Assembly: GCF_001654915.1 (NCBI RefSeq)
Contig: NZ_LXEQ01000003.1
Origin: Buttiauxella ferragutiae
GTDB taxonomy: Bacteria > Pseudomonadota > Gammaproteobacteria > Enterobacterales > Enterobacteriaceae
DNA: 64,000 nucleotides
Reading direction: 5' to 3' (one strand)
A program made the position numbers and the translations under genes. The notes below the pieces were generated by a model. The model did no database searches. It saw nothing but the letters and a program-made list of their open reading frames with translations, and was not told the origin of the DNA. Positions 34,863-43,727 of this stretch are shown here, piece by piece; position 1 is the first letter of the stretch; each line of letters starts with the position of its first letter.

Positions 34863-35877
34863 GGCGACGGAGTCCTTTGAGCAAAGCAATAAAACGCGGT
34901 GACTGAACAATCAGCACGCACATCACCACCACTGCTTTCACCACCTGGTTAAGCTCAGGCGGGAAACCAGAAAGCAGAATGCCAGTGTTCATCCCCTGGA
35001 TAATCAGCGCGCCAATCACGGAGAGCGCGATGTTAAAGCGCCCACCCATTAACGAACCGCCACCGATCACCACCGCCAAAATGGCGTCCAGCTCTAGCCA
35101 CAATCCAGCGTTGTTGGCATCGGCACCGCGAATATCTGCGGTGACGATGATCCCGGCAATTGCAGCGCACAGGCCGCTGAGCACGTAGGTCAGCATCACG
35201 ACGAGGCGCGTATTCACCCCGGCGTTTTTCGCCGCGCGGATGTTAATCCCAACCGATTCAATAAACAGACCCAGCGCCGTTTTACGGGTGAATAGCCAGA
35301 AAACCAGCAGCGTTGCCAGCACGATAATCACCGGCGTCGGGAAGAAGAACAGCGCGCCGCTGCCAAGGTATGAAAGGTTGGGCGAGTTGAAGGTAACAAT
35401 TTGCCCGGCAGTAATCAGTTGCGCCACACCGCGCCCGGCAACCATCAGGATAAGTGTCGCGACAAACGGCTGAATCTTGAGGATCGCTACCAAAATTCCG
35501 TTCCACAAACCCGCCAGAATACCGACACCAAGTGCAGAGAGGATCACCACCGTCAGGCTGTGTCCGTCGACGGTTAACGTCGCTGCCGTGGCACCTGCAA
35601 TCGCCATCACTGCGCCAACGGAAAGATCGATACCGCCGGTGGCGATCACCAGCGTCATGCCAATGGCTAATAATGCGACCGGTGCAGCACGGTTAAGAAT
35701 GTCTATCGGGCTGCCAAATAACCGCCCGTTTTGCACCACAATATCGAAGAAATGGTTGGCGACCAGGCTATCAACCAGCAACACCAGCACCAATGCGACC
35801 AGTTGCGGAATGCCTGGTGGCCAGCGAAAACTGCGCTTTGGCTTTTCAACTTCGGCCTGCGGCAATGAACGAGGCAT
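34849..35877 (-). CDS. ytfT: Galactofuranose ABC transporter permease YtfT
   Basis: The second membrane subunit of the galactofuranose importer. I start at the ATG of MPRSLPQAEVEKPKRSFRWPPGIPQL (342 aa), which has GGAG upstream and follows ytfR by 13 bases. Membrane segments and the LLAIGMTLVIATGGIDLSVGAVMAIAGA motif are typical of the RbsC-like family. LELDAILAVVIGGGSLMGGRFN is the second conserved motif. It pairs with YjfF as a heterodimeric channel. Confidence 0.96.
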   Translation of the reverse strand: MPRSLPQAEVEKPKRSFRWPPGIPQLVALVLVLLVDSLVANHFFDIVVQNGRLFGSPIDILNRAAPVALLAIGMTLVIATGGIDLSVGAVMAIAGATAATLTVDGHSLTVVILSALGVGILAGLWNGILVAILKIQPFVATLILMVAGRGVAQLITAGQIVTFNSPNLSYLGSGALFFFPTPVIIVLATLLVFWLFTRKTALGLFIESVGINIRAAKNAGVNTRLVVMLTYVLSGLCAAIAGIIVTADIRGADANNAGLWLELDAILAVVIGGGSLMGGRFNIALSVIGALIIQGMNTGILLSGFPPELNQVVKAVVVMCVLIVQSPRFIALLKGLRRHDQT

Positions 35878-35890
35878 CACGTTTAACTCC

Positions 35891-37393
35891 TTATGCCGCA
35901 ATGGCATTCATAATTGCCGATACAGAAAGCTCAGCGAGTGGGATCTCCGCCACTTGCTGCCGGTCACGCATGATGATCACGCGATCCGCATACCCCACCA
36001 GCTCTTCGAGTTCGGAAGAGATAACCAGCAGCGCCAGTCCATCGGCACACAGCGTTTCGATCAGACGGATAATTTCAGCATGTGCGCCAACGTCGATCCC
36101 ACGCGTCGGTTCGTCGAGGATCAGGAATTGCGGTTTGGTCAGTAACCAGCGCGACAGCAGGACTTTTTGCTGATTGCCACCGGAGAGAAATTCAATCGGT
36201 TGATCCGGGCCGGGCGTGCGAATCCCCAACTGGCGGATAAAGCGTTCCGCTATCTGATACTGCTCGCGTTTTGGGATCGGGCGCAGCCAGCCGCGCTGGG
36301 CCTGCAACGCCAGAATGATGTTTTCGCGTACCGAGGCGGCGGCAATAATGCCGTCGGTTTTCCTGTCTTCCGGGCAAAAACCAATCCCGAGCGACGAGGC
36401 TTTATGCGGCGATCGCAGCGATTGTTGCTTGCCTTTGATCCACGCATTACCGCTGTCTGCGGGCTTGATCCCAAATATCACTTCGGCGGTTTCGGTGCGA
36501 CCCGATCCTAATAAGCCCGCCAGGCCGACGATCTCACCGGGGCGGACTTCAAGATTGAACGGGTTGATCACCCCTTTCTTGCCGAAATCTTTGAACGCTG
36601 CAACGGGCTTATCGCTTAGTAAGGTGCGGCCTGCGCGGTTCAATGCGTTGGTTTCCAGCTCACGACCTAACATCATTTTGACCAGCTCGATCTGCGGTAA
36701 CTCGGCGGTTTTGCGCGTGCCGACAAACGCGCCGTTGCGCAGAACGGTGATCCTGTCGGTAACTTCATAAACCTGATCGAGAAAGTGAGTGACAAAGATC
36801 AGGCTGACGCCCTGATCGCGCAGCTGGCGCATCAGGGTAAAAAGCATTTCGACCTCTTTGGTATCGAGGCTGGCGGTCGGTTCATCAAGGATCAGCACTT
36901 TGGCTGACAGATCAATGGCGCGGCAGATCGCGACGATCTGCTGCATCGCCACGGAATAGCGGTTCAGCGGCTCGGAAACATCCAGCGAAAATCCGTAGGA
37001 TTCCATCAAGCGGGTGGCGCGCTTTTCCATCTCTTTGCGCTGTAAAAAACCAAAGCGACGCGGCTCGCGGCCAATAAACAGATTGTCTGCCACCGACATG
37101 TTCGGCAGCAGGTTAACTTCCTGGTACACCGTGCCGATACCGAGTTGCTGGGCGTGGGCGGTGTTTTTTGGCGAGATAAGCTCACCTTCGAGGTAAATAT
37201 TGCCGCTATCGCGCTGATAAACGCCGGTAAGGGCTTTGATTAGCGTTGATTTACCTGCTCCGTTTTCACCCAGTAACGCCATGATTTCGCCACGATTAAG
37301 GCTAAAGTCCACTTTGTCGAGCGCTTTGACCCCTGGGAAATGTTTCGATAAACCTTCCGTGCGCAGAATTTCCTGGTTGTTATTTGTGTTCAT
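35891..37393 (-). CDS. ytfR: Galactofuranose ABC transporter ATP-binding protein YtfR
   Basis: A 500-aa cytoplasmic ATPase with two fused nucleotide-binding domains, like RbsA and MglA. Domain 1 has Walker A GENGAGKSTLIKAL, the signature NRYSVAMQQIVAICRA and Walker B VLILDEPTAS. Domain 2 has a degenerate Walker A (GLLGSGRTETAEVIFG) but a complete LSGGNQQKVLLSRWL signature and FLILDEPTRGIDVGAHAEI, the usual asymmetry of this family. It drives sugar import with YtfT and YjfF. Confidence 0.97.
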   Translation of the reverse strand: MNTNNNQEILRTEGLSKHFPGVKALDKVDFSLNRGEIMALLGENGAGKSTLIKALTGVYQRDSGNIYLEGELISPKNTAHAQQLGIGTVYQEVNLLPNMSVADNLFIGREPRRFGFLQRKEMEKRATRLMESYGFSLDVSEPLNRYSVAMQQIVAICRAIDLSAKVLILDEPTASLDTKEVEMLFTLMRQLRDQGVSLIFVTHFLDQVYEVTDRITVLRNGAFVGTRKTAELPQIELVKMMLGRELETNALNRAGRTLLSDKPVAAFKDFGKKGVINPFNLEVRPGEIVGLAGLLGSGRTETAEVIFGIKPADSGNAWIKGKQQSLRSPHKASSLGIGFCPEDRKTDGIIAAASVRENIILALQAQRGWLRPIPKREQYQIAERFIRQLGIRTPGPDQPIEFLSGGNQQKVLLSRWLLTKPQFLILDEPTRGIDVGAHAEIIRLIETLCADGLALLVISSELEELVGYADRVIIMRDRQQVAEIPLAELSVSAIMNAIAA

Positions 37394-37400
37394 TATTAGA

Positions 37401-37500
37401 CCCTCACCCCAACCCTCTCCCTAAAAGAGAGAGGGGGAAAAATCAAACCACACTCGATCCAATCCCCTCTCCCCTTAGGAGAGAGGGCTAGGGTGAGGGG
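37401..37500. repeat. Dispersed CCCTCACCCC/GGGTGAGGGG repeat inside the ytfQ-ytfR gap
   Basis: An inverted pair of the GC-rich repeat family spanning most of the 116-base gap between ytfQ and ytfR, with AACCCTCTCCCTAAAAGAGA on one side and CCTTAGGAGAGAGGGCTAGG on the other. As a hairpin it could stabilise ytfQ mRNA and lower downstream expression, which would give more binding protein than permease. Confidence 0.8.
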
Positions 37501-37509
37501 TAAAGCAGC

Positions 37510-38466
37510 TTAGTAGCCCATCGATTTTTTCTTCTCTAGCTCTTCTTTCGCGGTATCCGGGAGGTACAGCGTTGATTTAGTGATGGTCACTTTTTCCGGC
37601 AGGGTGCCGTCTTTCTTGAATTTCTCGAGTGCGTCAAACGCCGGGCCTGCCATGTTTGGCGTCAGCTCAACACTGGCGTTAGCTTCGCCATCCATCATCG
37701 CTTTGTAGATGTCCGGTACGCCGTCGATTGAACCAGTCAGAATATCTTTGCCTGGTTTCAGACCCGCTTCTTTAATCGCCTGAATCGCACCGATCACCAT
37801 GTCATCGTTATGCGCGTAAACCATGCAGATGTTTTTGCCGTTGTCCTCAGCTTTGATGAAGCTCTCCATAACTTCTTTACCTTTGCTGCGGGTAAAGTCA
37901 CCAGACTGAGAACGGATGATTTTCACGTTAGATGCTTTAGAAATGGCGTCCGCAAAACCTTTTTTACGGTCGATTGCTACGCTCGCGCCCACGGTGCCTT
38001 GCAGCTCAACCACGTTACACGCTTTGCCGTTCAACTCTTTGAGCAACCATTCGCCAATGAGCTGGCCTTCCAGCACGTTGTTGGCAGTGACGACGGTCAT
38101 ATACAGCGATTTATCTTTAACATCGATATTACGGTCGAGCAGGAATACCGGGATTTTTGCCTCTTTTGCTTCTTGTAATACCGGCTCCCAACCCGTGGCG
38201 ACGATTGGCGCAATGAAGATGGCGTCTACGCCCTGGGCGATAAATGAACGTACAGCTTTAATCTGGTTTTCTTGTTTTTGTTGGCCATCGGCGATTTTCA
38301 GCGTGATTCCACGTTTTTGAGCTTCGCTCTTTGCAACGGACGTTTCTGCTGCGCGCCAGCCGGATTCAGAACCTACCTGCGAAAATCCGACCGTTAACGG
38401 AGCCGCTATCGCCATAGACGACATGGCTGCGGAGACAGCTGAGACCAAAAGTAAGCGCTTCCACAT
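37510..38466 (-). CDS. ytfQ: Galactofuranose-binding protein YtfQ
   Basis: The 318-aa periplasmic binding protein of the galactofuranose importer. The signal peptide ends SSMAIAAP, then LTVGFSQVGSESGWRAAETSVAKSEAQKRG. The RbsB-like fold is evident (DAIFIAPIVATGWEPVLQEAKEAKIPVFLLDRNIDV, VYAHNDDMVIGAIQAIKEAGLKPGKDILTGSIDG). It is the first gene of the leftward operon ytfQ-ytfR-ytfT-yjfF and diverges from ppa. A GalR-type operator and a CRP-like half site lie upstream. Confidence 0.97.
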   Translation of the reverse strand: MWKRLLLVSAVSAAMSSMAIAAPLTVGFSQVGSESGWRAAETSVAKSEAQKRGITLKIADGQQKQENQIKAVRSFIAQGVDAIFIAPIVATGWEPVLQEAKEAKIPVFLLDRNIDVKDKSLYMTVVTANNVLEGQLIGEWLLKELNGKACNVVELQGTVGASVAIDRKKGFADAISKASNVKIIRSQSGDFTRSKGKEVMESFIKAEDNGKNICMVYAHNDDMVIGAIQAIKEAGLKPGKDILTGSIDGVPDIYKAMMDGEANASVELTPNMAGPAFDALEKFKKDGTLPEKVTITKSTLYLPDTAKEELEKKKSMGY

Positions 38467-38543
38467 AGGTACATCCTCGTAGGGTTATTGTTGGTTAAAT
38501 TGTGGACTTCGAAAAAAACTATAGTCGACGTGCGGCGTAACAG

Positions 38544-38559
38544 AATGAGTTACATCACA
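38544..38559. promoter_or_regulatory. CRP-like half site upstream of ytfQ
   Basis: AATGAGTTACATCACA carries a perfect right half TCACA and a partial left half. It lies about 80 bases upstream of the ytfQ start on the other strand. Weak on its own. Confidence 0.4.
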
Positions 38560-38582
38560 ATTCAAACAAGTCACCTGCAAGC

Positions 38583-38598
38583 TTGTAACCGCTTACAC
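38583..38598. promoter_or_regulatory. GalR/GalS-type operator upstream of ytfQ
   Basis: TTGTAACCGCTTACAC matches GTGTAANCGNTTACAC at every position but one and has the central CG expected for LacI/GalR-family operators. It lies about 120 bases upstream of ytfQ and beside the CRP-like site, consistent with galactose-responsive control of the transporter. Confidence 0.65.
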
Positions 38599-38693
38599 AA
38601 TTTTATTAATAATACGGCTATGTTTATGGATTTTTCCGGTGTCGGAAGGTTCTGGAAACGGGTGCTGGTGAGAAGTGAAGGCAAAAAGAGGCG

Positions 38694-38721
38694 AAGACAT
38701 TTAAATCGAGTTAGCTATAAT
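38694..38721 (+). promoter_or_regulatory. Probable sigma-70 promoter of ppa
   Basis: AAGACA at 38694 and a perfect TATAAT at 38716, 16 bases apart, 39 bases before the ppa ATG. Confidence 0.65.
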
Positions 38722-38760
38722 ACGCGGCACTTGAATGACATCAGTTTAAAGGAAAAAGAC

Positions 38761-39288
38761 ATGAGCTTACTCAACGTCCCTGCGGGCAAAGATATGCCGG
38801 AAGACATCTACGTTGTTATCGAAATCCCAGCGAACGCTGACCCTATCAAATATGAAATTGATAAAGACACCGGCGCGCTGTTTGTTGACCGTTTCATGTC
38901 CACTGCAATGTTCTATCCGTGCAACTACGGCTACATCAACCACACCCTGTCTTTAGATGGTGACCCGGTTGACGTTCTGGTTCCAACTCCGTACCCACTG
39001 CAACCAGGTTCTGTGATTCGCTGCCGTCCAGTTGGCGTGCTGAAAATGACCGACGAAGCGGGCGAAGATGCCAAGCTGGTTGCGGTTCCGCACACCAAAC
39101 TGAGCAAAGAATACGATCACATTAAAGATGTGAACGACCTGCCAGAACTGCTGAAAGCGCAGATCTCCCATTTCTTCGAGCAGTACAAAGCTCTCGAGAA
39201 AGGCAAATGGGTTAAAGTTGAAGGCTGGGACAACGCAGCAGCGGCTAAAGCAGAAATCATTGCTTCCTTCGAGCGCGCTAAGAAGTAA
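38761..39288 (+). CDS. ppa: Inorganic pyrophosphatase
   Basis: Hydrolyses pyrophosphate to two phosphates and so pulls biosynthetic reactions forward; essential in E. coli. I start at the ATG of MSLLNVPAGKDMPEDIYVVIEIPAN, giving 175 aa, the normal size; the longer frame upstream is not supported. The active-site motif DGDPVDVLV (three Mg2+-binding Asp) is intact, with YPCNYGYINHTLSLDGD before it. A terminator follows. Confidence 0.98.
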   Translation: MSLLNVPAGKDMPEDIYVVIEIPANADPIKYEIDKDTGALFVDRFMSTAMFYPCNYGYINHTLSLDGDPVDVLVPTPYPLQPGSVIRCRPVGVLKMTDEAGEDAKLVAVPHTKLSKEYDHIKDVNDLPELLKAQISHFFEQYKALEKGKWVKVEGWDNAAAAKAEIIASFERAKK

Positions 39289-39323
39289 TCATTCTTGTAG
39301 CGGAATTTCCGCCAGCAACTCAA

Positions 39324-39353
39324 CAGCACCCAAACCGGGTGCTGTTTTTTTTT
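39324..39353 (+). terminator. Rho-independent terminator of ppa
   Basis: CAGCACCC pairs with GGGTGCTG over a five-base loop, followed by nine T. Confidence 0.93.
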
Positions 39354-39703
39354 GCGAATAATTGATGTAATAAATAACCGACAAGATTAATTAATTATTT
39401 TTATCTATTATACCTTCACGTTATTGGTAATATATAACAATACAAATAATTTATATTTCTCCATTTTATTAATCCACAGTGCGTGCCCGTTCACAAAATA
39501 GACACTGATATTGTTTACTCTGAAATAGCAATGTGAGCTAATCGATATTAGCTCGCGACATGCCTTATTCACCCGCTGCGAGATTCACAGCTCAAAAGCG
39601 TCAATACCGTTATCTATGCCTACCACCCTGTCATTTGATGACGCATTCATCACAGCGACCCGGAAAATGAACCATATAAAATAATTATTAATTTGAGATT
39701 CTT
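39354..39703. other. AT-rich promoter region of the sugar ABC operon
   Basis: About 350 bases with no gene, AT-rich in its first half. It contains an inverted repeat at 39535-39554 (arms GAGCTAAT and ATTAGCTC, four-base spacer). Likely holds the promoter of the ABC transporter operon; no regulator gene is adjacent. Confidence 0.55.
39535..39554. promoter_or_regulatory. Inverted repeat, possible operator of the ABC/glycosidase operon
   Basis: Perfect eight-base arms GAGCTAAT and ATTAGCTC around CGAT, about 150 bases before the first permease ATG. The arrangement suggests a dimeric repressor or activator site. The binding protein is not known. Confidence 0.5.
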
Positions 39704-40594
39704 ATGAATGAAAATAAATTATTAGGTCTTGCCTGGATATCACCTTATATAATCGGATTGTTTGTCTTCACCCTTTTCCCGTTTGTCTCTTCATTCCTGC
39801 TTAGCTTCACCGAATATGACTTAATGACCCCCCCCACATTTAACGGGATAGAAAATTACCGTTATATGCTGACCGACGATACGCTGTTCTGGAAATCTGT
39901 CGCGGTCACCATCACCTATGTATTTTTAACCGTTCCCTTAAAGCTAGCATTTGCACTAGGCGTCGCGTTTGTCCTGAATTTTAAACTTCGCGGTATTGGC
40001 TTTTTCCGCACGGCTTTTTACATCCCTTCGATTCTCGGCAGCTCCATTGCCATCGCGGTGCTGTGGCGGGCGCTTTTTTCCATCGATGGCCTGTTGAACA
40101 GTTTTCTCAGCCTGTTTGGCACAACACCGATCAACTGGTTTGGCGAGCCGCCGCTGGCCTTACTCTCTGTGACACTATTACAGGTGTGGCAGTTCGGCTC
40201 TTCAATGGTTATCTTCCTCGCAGCGCTTCAGAACGTTCCACAATCGCAATATGAAGCGGCCATGATTGACGGCGCAACCCGCTGGCAGATGTTCACCAAA
40301 GTAACGATCCCTCTAATTACCCCGGTGATTTTCTTTAACTTTATTATGCAGACCACTAATACCTTCCAGGAGTTTACCGCGCCATACGTCATTACAGACG
40401 GCGGGCCAACGTATTACACCTATCTGTTCTCGCTCTATATCTACGACACCGCATTTAAATACTTTGATATTGGTTACGCTGCGGCGCTGGCCTGGGCGCT
40501 GTTTATATTGGTCGCGCTCTTTGCCTGCTGTTTATTCAAGTCGTCGAAATACTGGGTGTTTTATTCCGCCGATAAGGGAGGCAAAAATGGTTAA
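39704..40594 (+). CDS. Sugar ABC transporter permease, LacF/UgpA/MalF type
   Basis: A 296-aa inner-membrane permease of a carbohydrate ABC importer, about six membrane segments. The EAA loop that contacts the ATPase is visible as EAAMIDGATRWQMFTKVTIPLITPVIFF near 185. N-terminal WISPYIIGLFVFTLFPFVSSFLLSFTEYDLM is typical. It starts with an ATG; the operon continues with a second permease overlapping by eight bases. It is the first gene of the five-gene operon up to 45.0 kb. Confidence 0.92.
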   Translation: MNENKLLGLAWISPYIIGLFVFTLFPFVSSFLLSFTEYDLMTPPTFNGIENYRYMLTDDTLFWKSVAVTITYVFLTVPLKLAFALGVAFVLNFKLRGIGFFRTAFYIPSILGSSIAIAVLWRALFSIDGLLNSFLSLFGTTPINWFGEPPLALLSVTLLQVWQFGSSMVIFLAALQNVPQSQYEAAMIDGATRWQMFTKVTIPLITPVIFFNFIMQTTNTFQEFTAPYVITDGGPTYYTYLFSLYIYDTAFKYFDIGYAAALAWALFILVALFACCLFKSSKYWVFYSADKGGKNG

Positions 40595-41414
40595 CCGTAG
40601 CGTTCGCTATTTTATCTTGCTGTTTATCGGGCTGCTGATGCTCTACCCGCTGGCGTGGATGTTTTCTGCTTCGCTCAAACCCAACAATGAAATATTCACC
40701 AACCTGAGCCTGTGGCCCTCAAACCTGACCTGGGACGGCTTTATCAACGGCTGGAAAACCGGCACCGAATATAACTTTGGTCATTACATGCTTAATACCT
40801 TTAAGTTCGTGATCCCAAAAGTGATCCTCACCATTATCTCTTCCACTGTGGTGGCCTACGGCTTCGCCCGATTCGAGATCCCGTGGAAGACATTCTGGTT
40901 CTCTGCCCTTATCGCCACCATGTTACTGCCAGGCACGGTGTTGCTCATCCCGCAGTACCTGATGTTTCGTGAAATGGGGATGCTTAACAGCTATTTGCCG
41001 CTGTATCTGCCTACCGCCTTCGCCACACAAGGCTTTTTTGTGTTCCTGCTCATCCAGTTTTTGCGCGGCGTGCCGCGTGATATGGAAGAGGCGGCGCAAA
41101 TCGATGGCTGCAACTCAGCACAGGTGCTGTGGTATGTGGTCGTTCCCATTCTTAAACCCGCCATTATCTCCGTCGCACTATTTCAGTTTATGTGGTCGAT
41201 GAACGACTTCCTGGGGCCATTGATCTACGTCTATAGCGTTGACAAATACCCCATCTCCCTGGCGCTGAAAATGTCGATAGACGTCAGCGAAGGGGCTCCG
41301 TGGAACGAAATACTCGCGATGTCGTGTATCGCGCTTATGCCCTCCATCATCGTCTTCTTCCTGGCACAGCGTTACTTCATCCAGGGCGTGTCCAGTAGCG
41401 GTATTAAAGGTTAA
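40587..41414 (+). CDS. Sugar ABC transporter permease, LacG/UgpE/MalG type
   Basis: A 275-aa permease, partner of the preceding gene. I start at the ATG of MVNRSVRYFILLFIGLLMLYPLAWMFSASLKPNNEIF, which has AAGGGAGG before it; a longer frame from 40464 only overlaps the upstream gene. The EAA motif is EEAAQIDGCNSAQVLWYVVVPILKPA. It has six membrane segments. Confidence 0.92.
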   Translation: MVNRSVRYFILLFIGLLMLYPLAWMFSASLKPNNEIFTNLSLWPSNLTWDGFINGWKTGTEYNFGHYMLNTFKFVIPKVILTIISSTVVAYGFARFEIPWKTFWFSALIATMLLPGTVLLIPQYLMFREMGMLNSYLPLYLPTAFATQGFFVFLLIQFLRGVPRDMEEAAQIDGCNSAQVLWYVVVPILKPAIISVALFQFMWSMNDFLGPLIYVYSVDKYPISLALKMSIDVSEGAPWNEILAMSCIALMPSIIVFFLAQRYFIQGVSSSGIKG

Positions 41415-41426
41415 GGGGAAAATATT

Positions 41427-42554
41427 GTGGCTGCAGTCACTTTCAAGAACGTGGAAAAAATCTATTCCAACGGGTTCAGAGCCGTCAACGGCATCGACCT
41501 GCATATCGCCGACGGCGAATTTATGGTGATTGTCGGGCCGTCCGGCTGCGCGAAATCCACGACTCTGCGAATGCTGGCCGGGTTAGAAACCGTCAGCGGA
41601 GGTGAAATTTATATTGGTGAAAAAATCGTCAATAACCTTGCACCTAAAGCGCGGGGTATCGCAATGGTATTCCAGAACTATGCGCTCTACCCGCATATGA
41701 CGGTGCGCGAGAATCTGGCCTTCGGCCTGAAGCTCGCAAAGCTGCCCAAAGAAAGAATCGCTCAGCAGGTGAATGAAGCGGCGAAAATACTCGAACTGGA
41801 AGAGCTGCTCGATAGCCTGCCGCGCCAGCTCTCCGGTGGTCAGGCCCAGCGTGTCGCCGTAGGGCGCGCCATCGTCAAAAAGCCGGATGTGTTTCTGTTC
41901 GATGAACCGCTTTCCAATCTTGATGCGAAGTTGCGCGCCTCTATGCGCATCCGAATTTCCGATCTCCACAAACAACTGAAGCTGTCTGGCAGCCCGGCCA
42001 CCACCGTTTATGTGACTCACGATCAGACGGAAGCGATGACCATGGGCGACAGGATCTGCGTGATGAAACAGGGCCATATCATGCAGGTTGATACCCCGGA
42101 TAACCTCTATCACGCCCCGCTGAATATCTTTGTGGCGGGCTTTATCGGCGCGCCGGAAATGAACATCAAACCCACCAAAATCATTCGTAAAGAGGGTTTG
42201 CTTCACATCACGGTTGGCCAAAACACACTGGCGCTGAATGCCAGCCAACAGGAGAAAGTCGCCCCCTTTGTCGATAAAAACGTCTTTTTCGGTATTCGCC
42301 CTGAAGCGGTGATGGTGTCAGCGCAGCCGTTTGCCAGCGAAGGCGCGGAGGGAACGCTTATCCGTACTGAAAATATGGGGCACGAATTCTTTCTCTACCT
42401 CGCCGTCGCAGACGTCGAACTCACCGCCCGCGTCACCGCCGAAGAGGCAAAGACGATCATCGAGGGCGGGTTAAACTGTCCGGTTTGGTTCCGCTTCAAC
42501 ATGGAAGAATGCCATCTCTTTGACGCCGAAAGTGAAAAGAATATCTCTTTGTAA
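41427..42554 (+). CDS. Sugar ABC transporter ATP-binding protein, MsmK/UgpC type
   Basis: A 375-aa ATPase of the CUT1 importer family. It starts with a GTG after AAGGGGAAA. The nucleotide-binding domain carries Walker A GPSGCAKSTT, the signature LSGGQAQRVAVGRA, Walker B VFLFDEPLSNLDA and the switch His in YVTHDQTEAMTM. A C-terminal regulatory TOBE-like part follows (about 240-375, FFGIRPEAVMVSA). The Walker A has Ala where most families have Gly just before the catalytic Lys (GxxxxAKS instead of GxxxxGKS). It may be functional, but this is unusual. Confidence 0.93.
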   Translation: MAAVTFKNVEKIYSNGFRAVNGIDLHIADGEFMVIVGPSGCAKSTTLRMLAGLETVSGGEIYIGEKIVNNLAPKARGIAMVFQNYALYPHMTVRENLAFGLKLAKLPKERIAQQVNEAAKILELEELLDSLPRQLSGGQAQRVAVGRAIVKKPDVFLFDEPLSNLDAKLRASMRIRISDLHKQLKLSGSPATTVYVTHDQTEAMTMGDRICVMKQGHIMQVDTPDNLYHAPLNIFVAGFIGAPEMNIKPTKIIRKEGLLHITVGQNTLALNASQQEKVAPFVDKNVFFGIRPEAVMVSAQPFASEGAEGTLIRTENMGHEFFLYLAVADVELTARVTAEEAKTIIEGGLNCPVWFRFNMEECHLFDAESEKNISL

Positions 42555-42622
42555 TACAGGGCAATATCGCATTTTTTCGGGGATAGAGCCGTACGCAGTA
42601 TTCTGACTAACAGGAGCATCGT

Positions 42623-43708
42623 ATGCATTTTCAATGGACACCATCACAGGCGCAGGCCTGGCAGGAGCAGCACGGCTGGACGTGTGGATTCAACTATCTG
42701 CCGCGAACCAGCGTGAACTGGACGGAAATGTGGCAAGCCGACACCTTCGATCCGCAAACTATCGATCAGGAACTGGGCTGGGCGCGGCATCACGGCTATA
42801 ACGCCCTGCGCACCAACCTGCCGTTTATCGTCTGGGAACACGATCGAGACGGGCTACTAAATCGCATCGACACTTTCCTCGAACTGGCGGCGAAACACCA
42901 GATTCAGGTGATGCTGACGCTGATGGACGATTGCGCCTTTTCCGGCGATGAGCCGTTCCTCGGCCCGCAAAAACCCCCTCGCCCAGGCGTGCATAACAGT
43001 CAGGCTGCGGCAAGCCCCGGGCGTGGAATTGTGATGGATCCCAGTCGCTGGCCAGCGGTGGAAGCCTATATCCGTGACGTCATTGAACGCTTTAAACACG
43101 ATGAACGGGTCGCCATCTGGGATCTGTACAACGAACCGGGCAATCGTGGCATCAACGTGAGCGCCACCGAATCCGGAGAGGCCGACATCAGGATTGAGGA
43201 GTTCGCGCTACAACTGATGATTAACGCCTTTCGCTGGGCCCGTGAGGTCGGCCCTTCTCAGCCGCTGACGGTTGCCGCATGGCATCTCGACATTGAAAGC
43301 AACACGTTGTTCAGGCATCCGATCGATAGCGCAGCGCTTCAGCTTTCAGACATCATCAGCTATCACGCCTATGTTCCCGCAAACTATCAGCTCACGGCAT
43401 TGCACCACCTGTCACAACTCAATCGTCCTGTGCTTTGTACCGAGTGGCTGGCGCGGCATATGGACTGCACCTTCAGCGAGCAACTGCCGTTGTTCGCCGC
43501 TTATGACGCAGGTTGCTACCAGTGGGGATTGGTACAGGGTAAAACCCAAACCTGGATCCCCTGGACCGGCGTCAACAAAACACATCCCGATCCGCAATCG
43601 TTATGGTTTCACGATGTTCTAAACGATCAGGGAAATCCGTGGAACGAAGAAGAAATGCGCCTGGTTAGCCACTTAACGGCTTGCCGACACAAGAGAGCTC
43701 GCGGTTAA
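42623..43708 (+). CDS. Intracellular clan-A glycoside hydrolase (GH5-like)
   Basis: A 361-aa TIM-barrel glycosidase of the cellulase superfamily, with no signal peptide, so it acts in the cytoplasm. The acid/base Glu is E171 in DLYNEPGN, and the nucleophile is probably E274 in LCTEWLARH; HAY (248-250) is a further active-site stretch. FNYLPRTSVNWTEMW near 23-37 is an aromatic N-terminal region. In an operon with an ABC importer it probably hydrolyses the imported oligosaccharide or glycoside. Exact linkage cannot be told from sequence. A good ribosome binding site (AGGAG) precedes the ATG. Confidence 0.85.
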   Translation: MHFQWTPSQAQAWQEQHGWTCGFNYLPRTSVNWTEMWQADTFDPQTIDQELGWARHHGYNALRTNLPFIVWEHDRDGLLNRIDTFLELAAKHQIQVMLTLMDDCAFSGDEPFLGPQKPPRPGVHNSQAAASPGRGIVMDPSRWPAVEAYIRDVIERFKHDERVAIWDLYNEPGNRGINVSATESGEADIRIEEFALQLMINAFRWAREVGPSQPLTVAAWHLDIESNTLFRHPIDSAALQLSDIISYHAYVPANYQLTALHHLSQLNRPVLCTEWLARHMDCTFSEQLPLFAAYDAGCYQWGLVQGKTQTWIPWTGVNKTHPDPQSLWFHDVLNDQGNPWNEEEMRLVSHLTACRHKRARG

Positions 43709-43727
43709 TCACATTGAGGATGGAACC

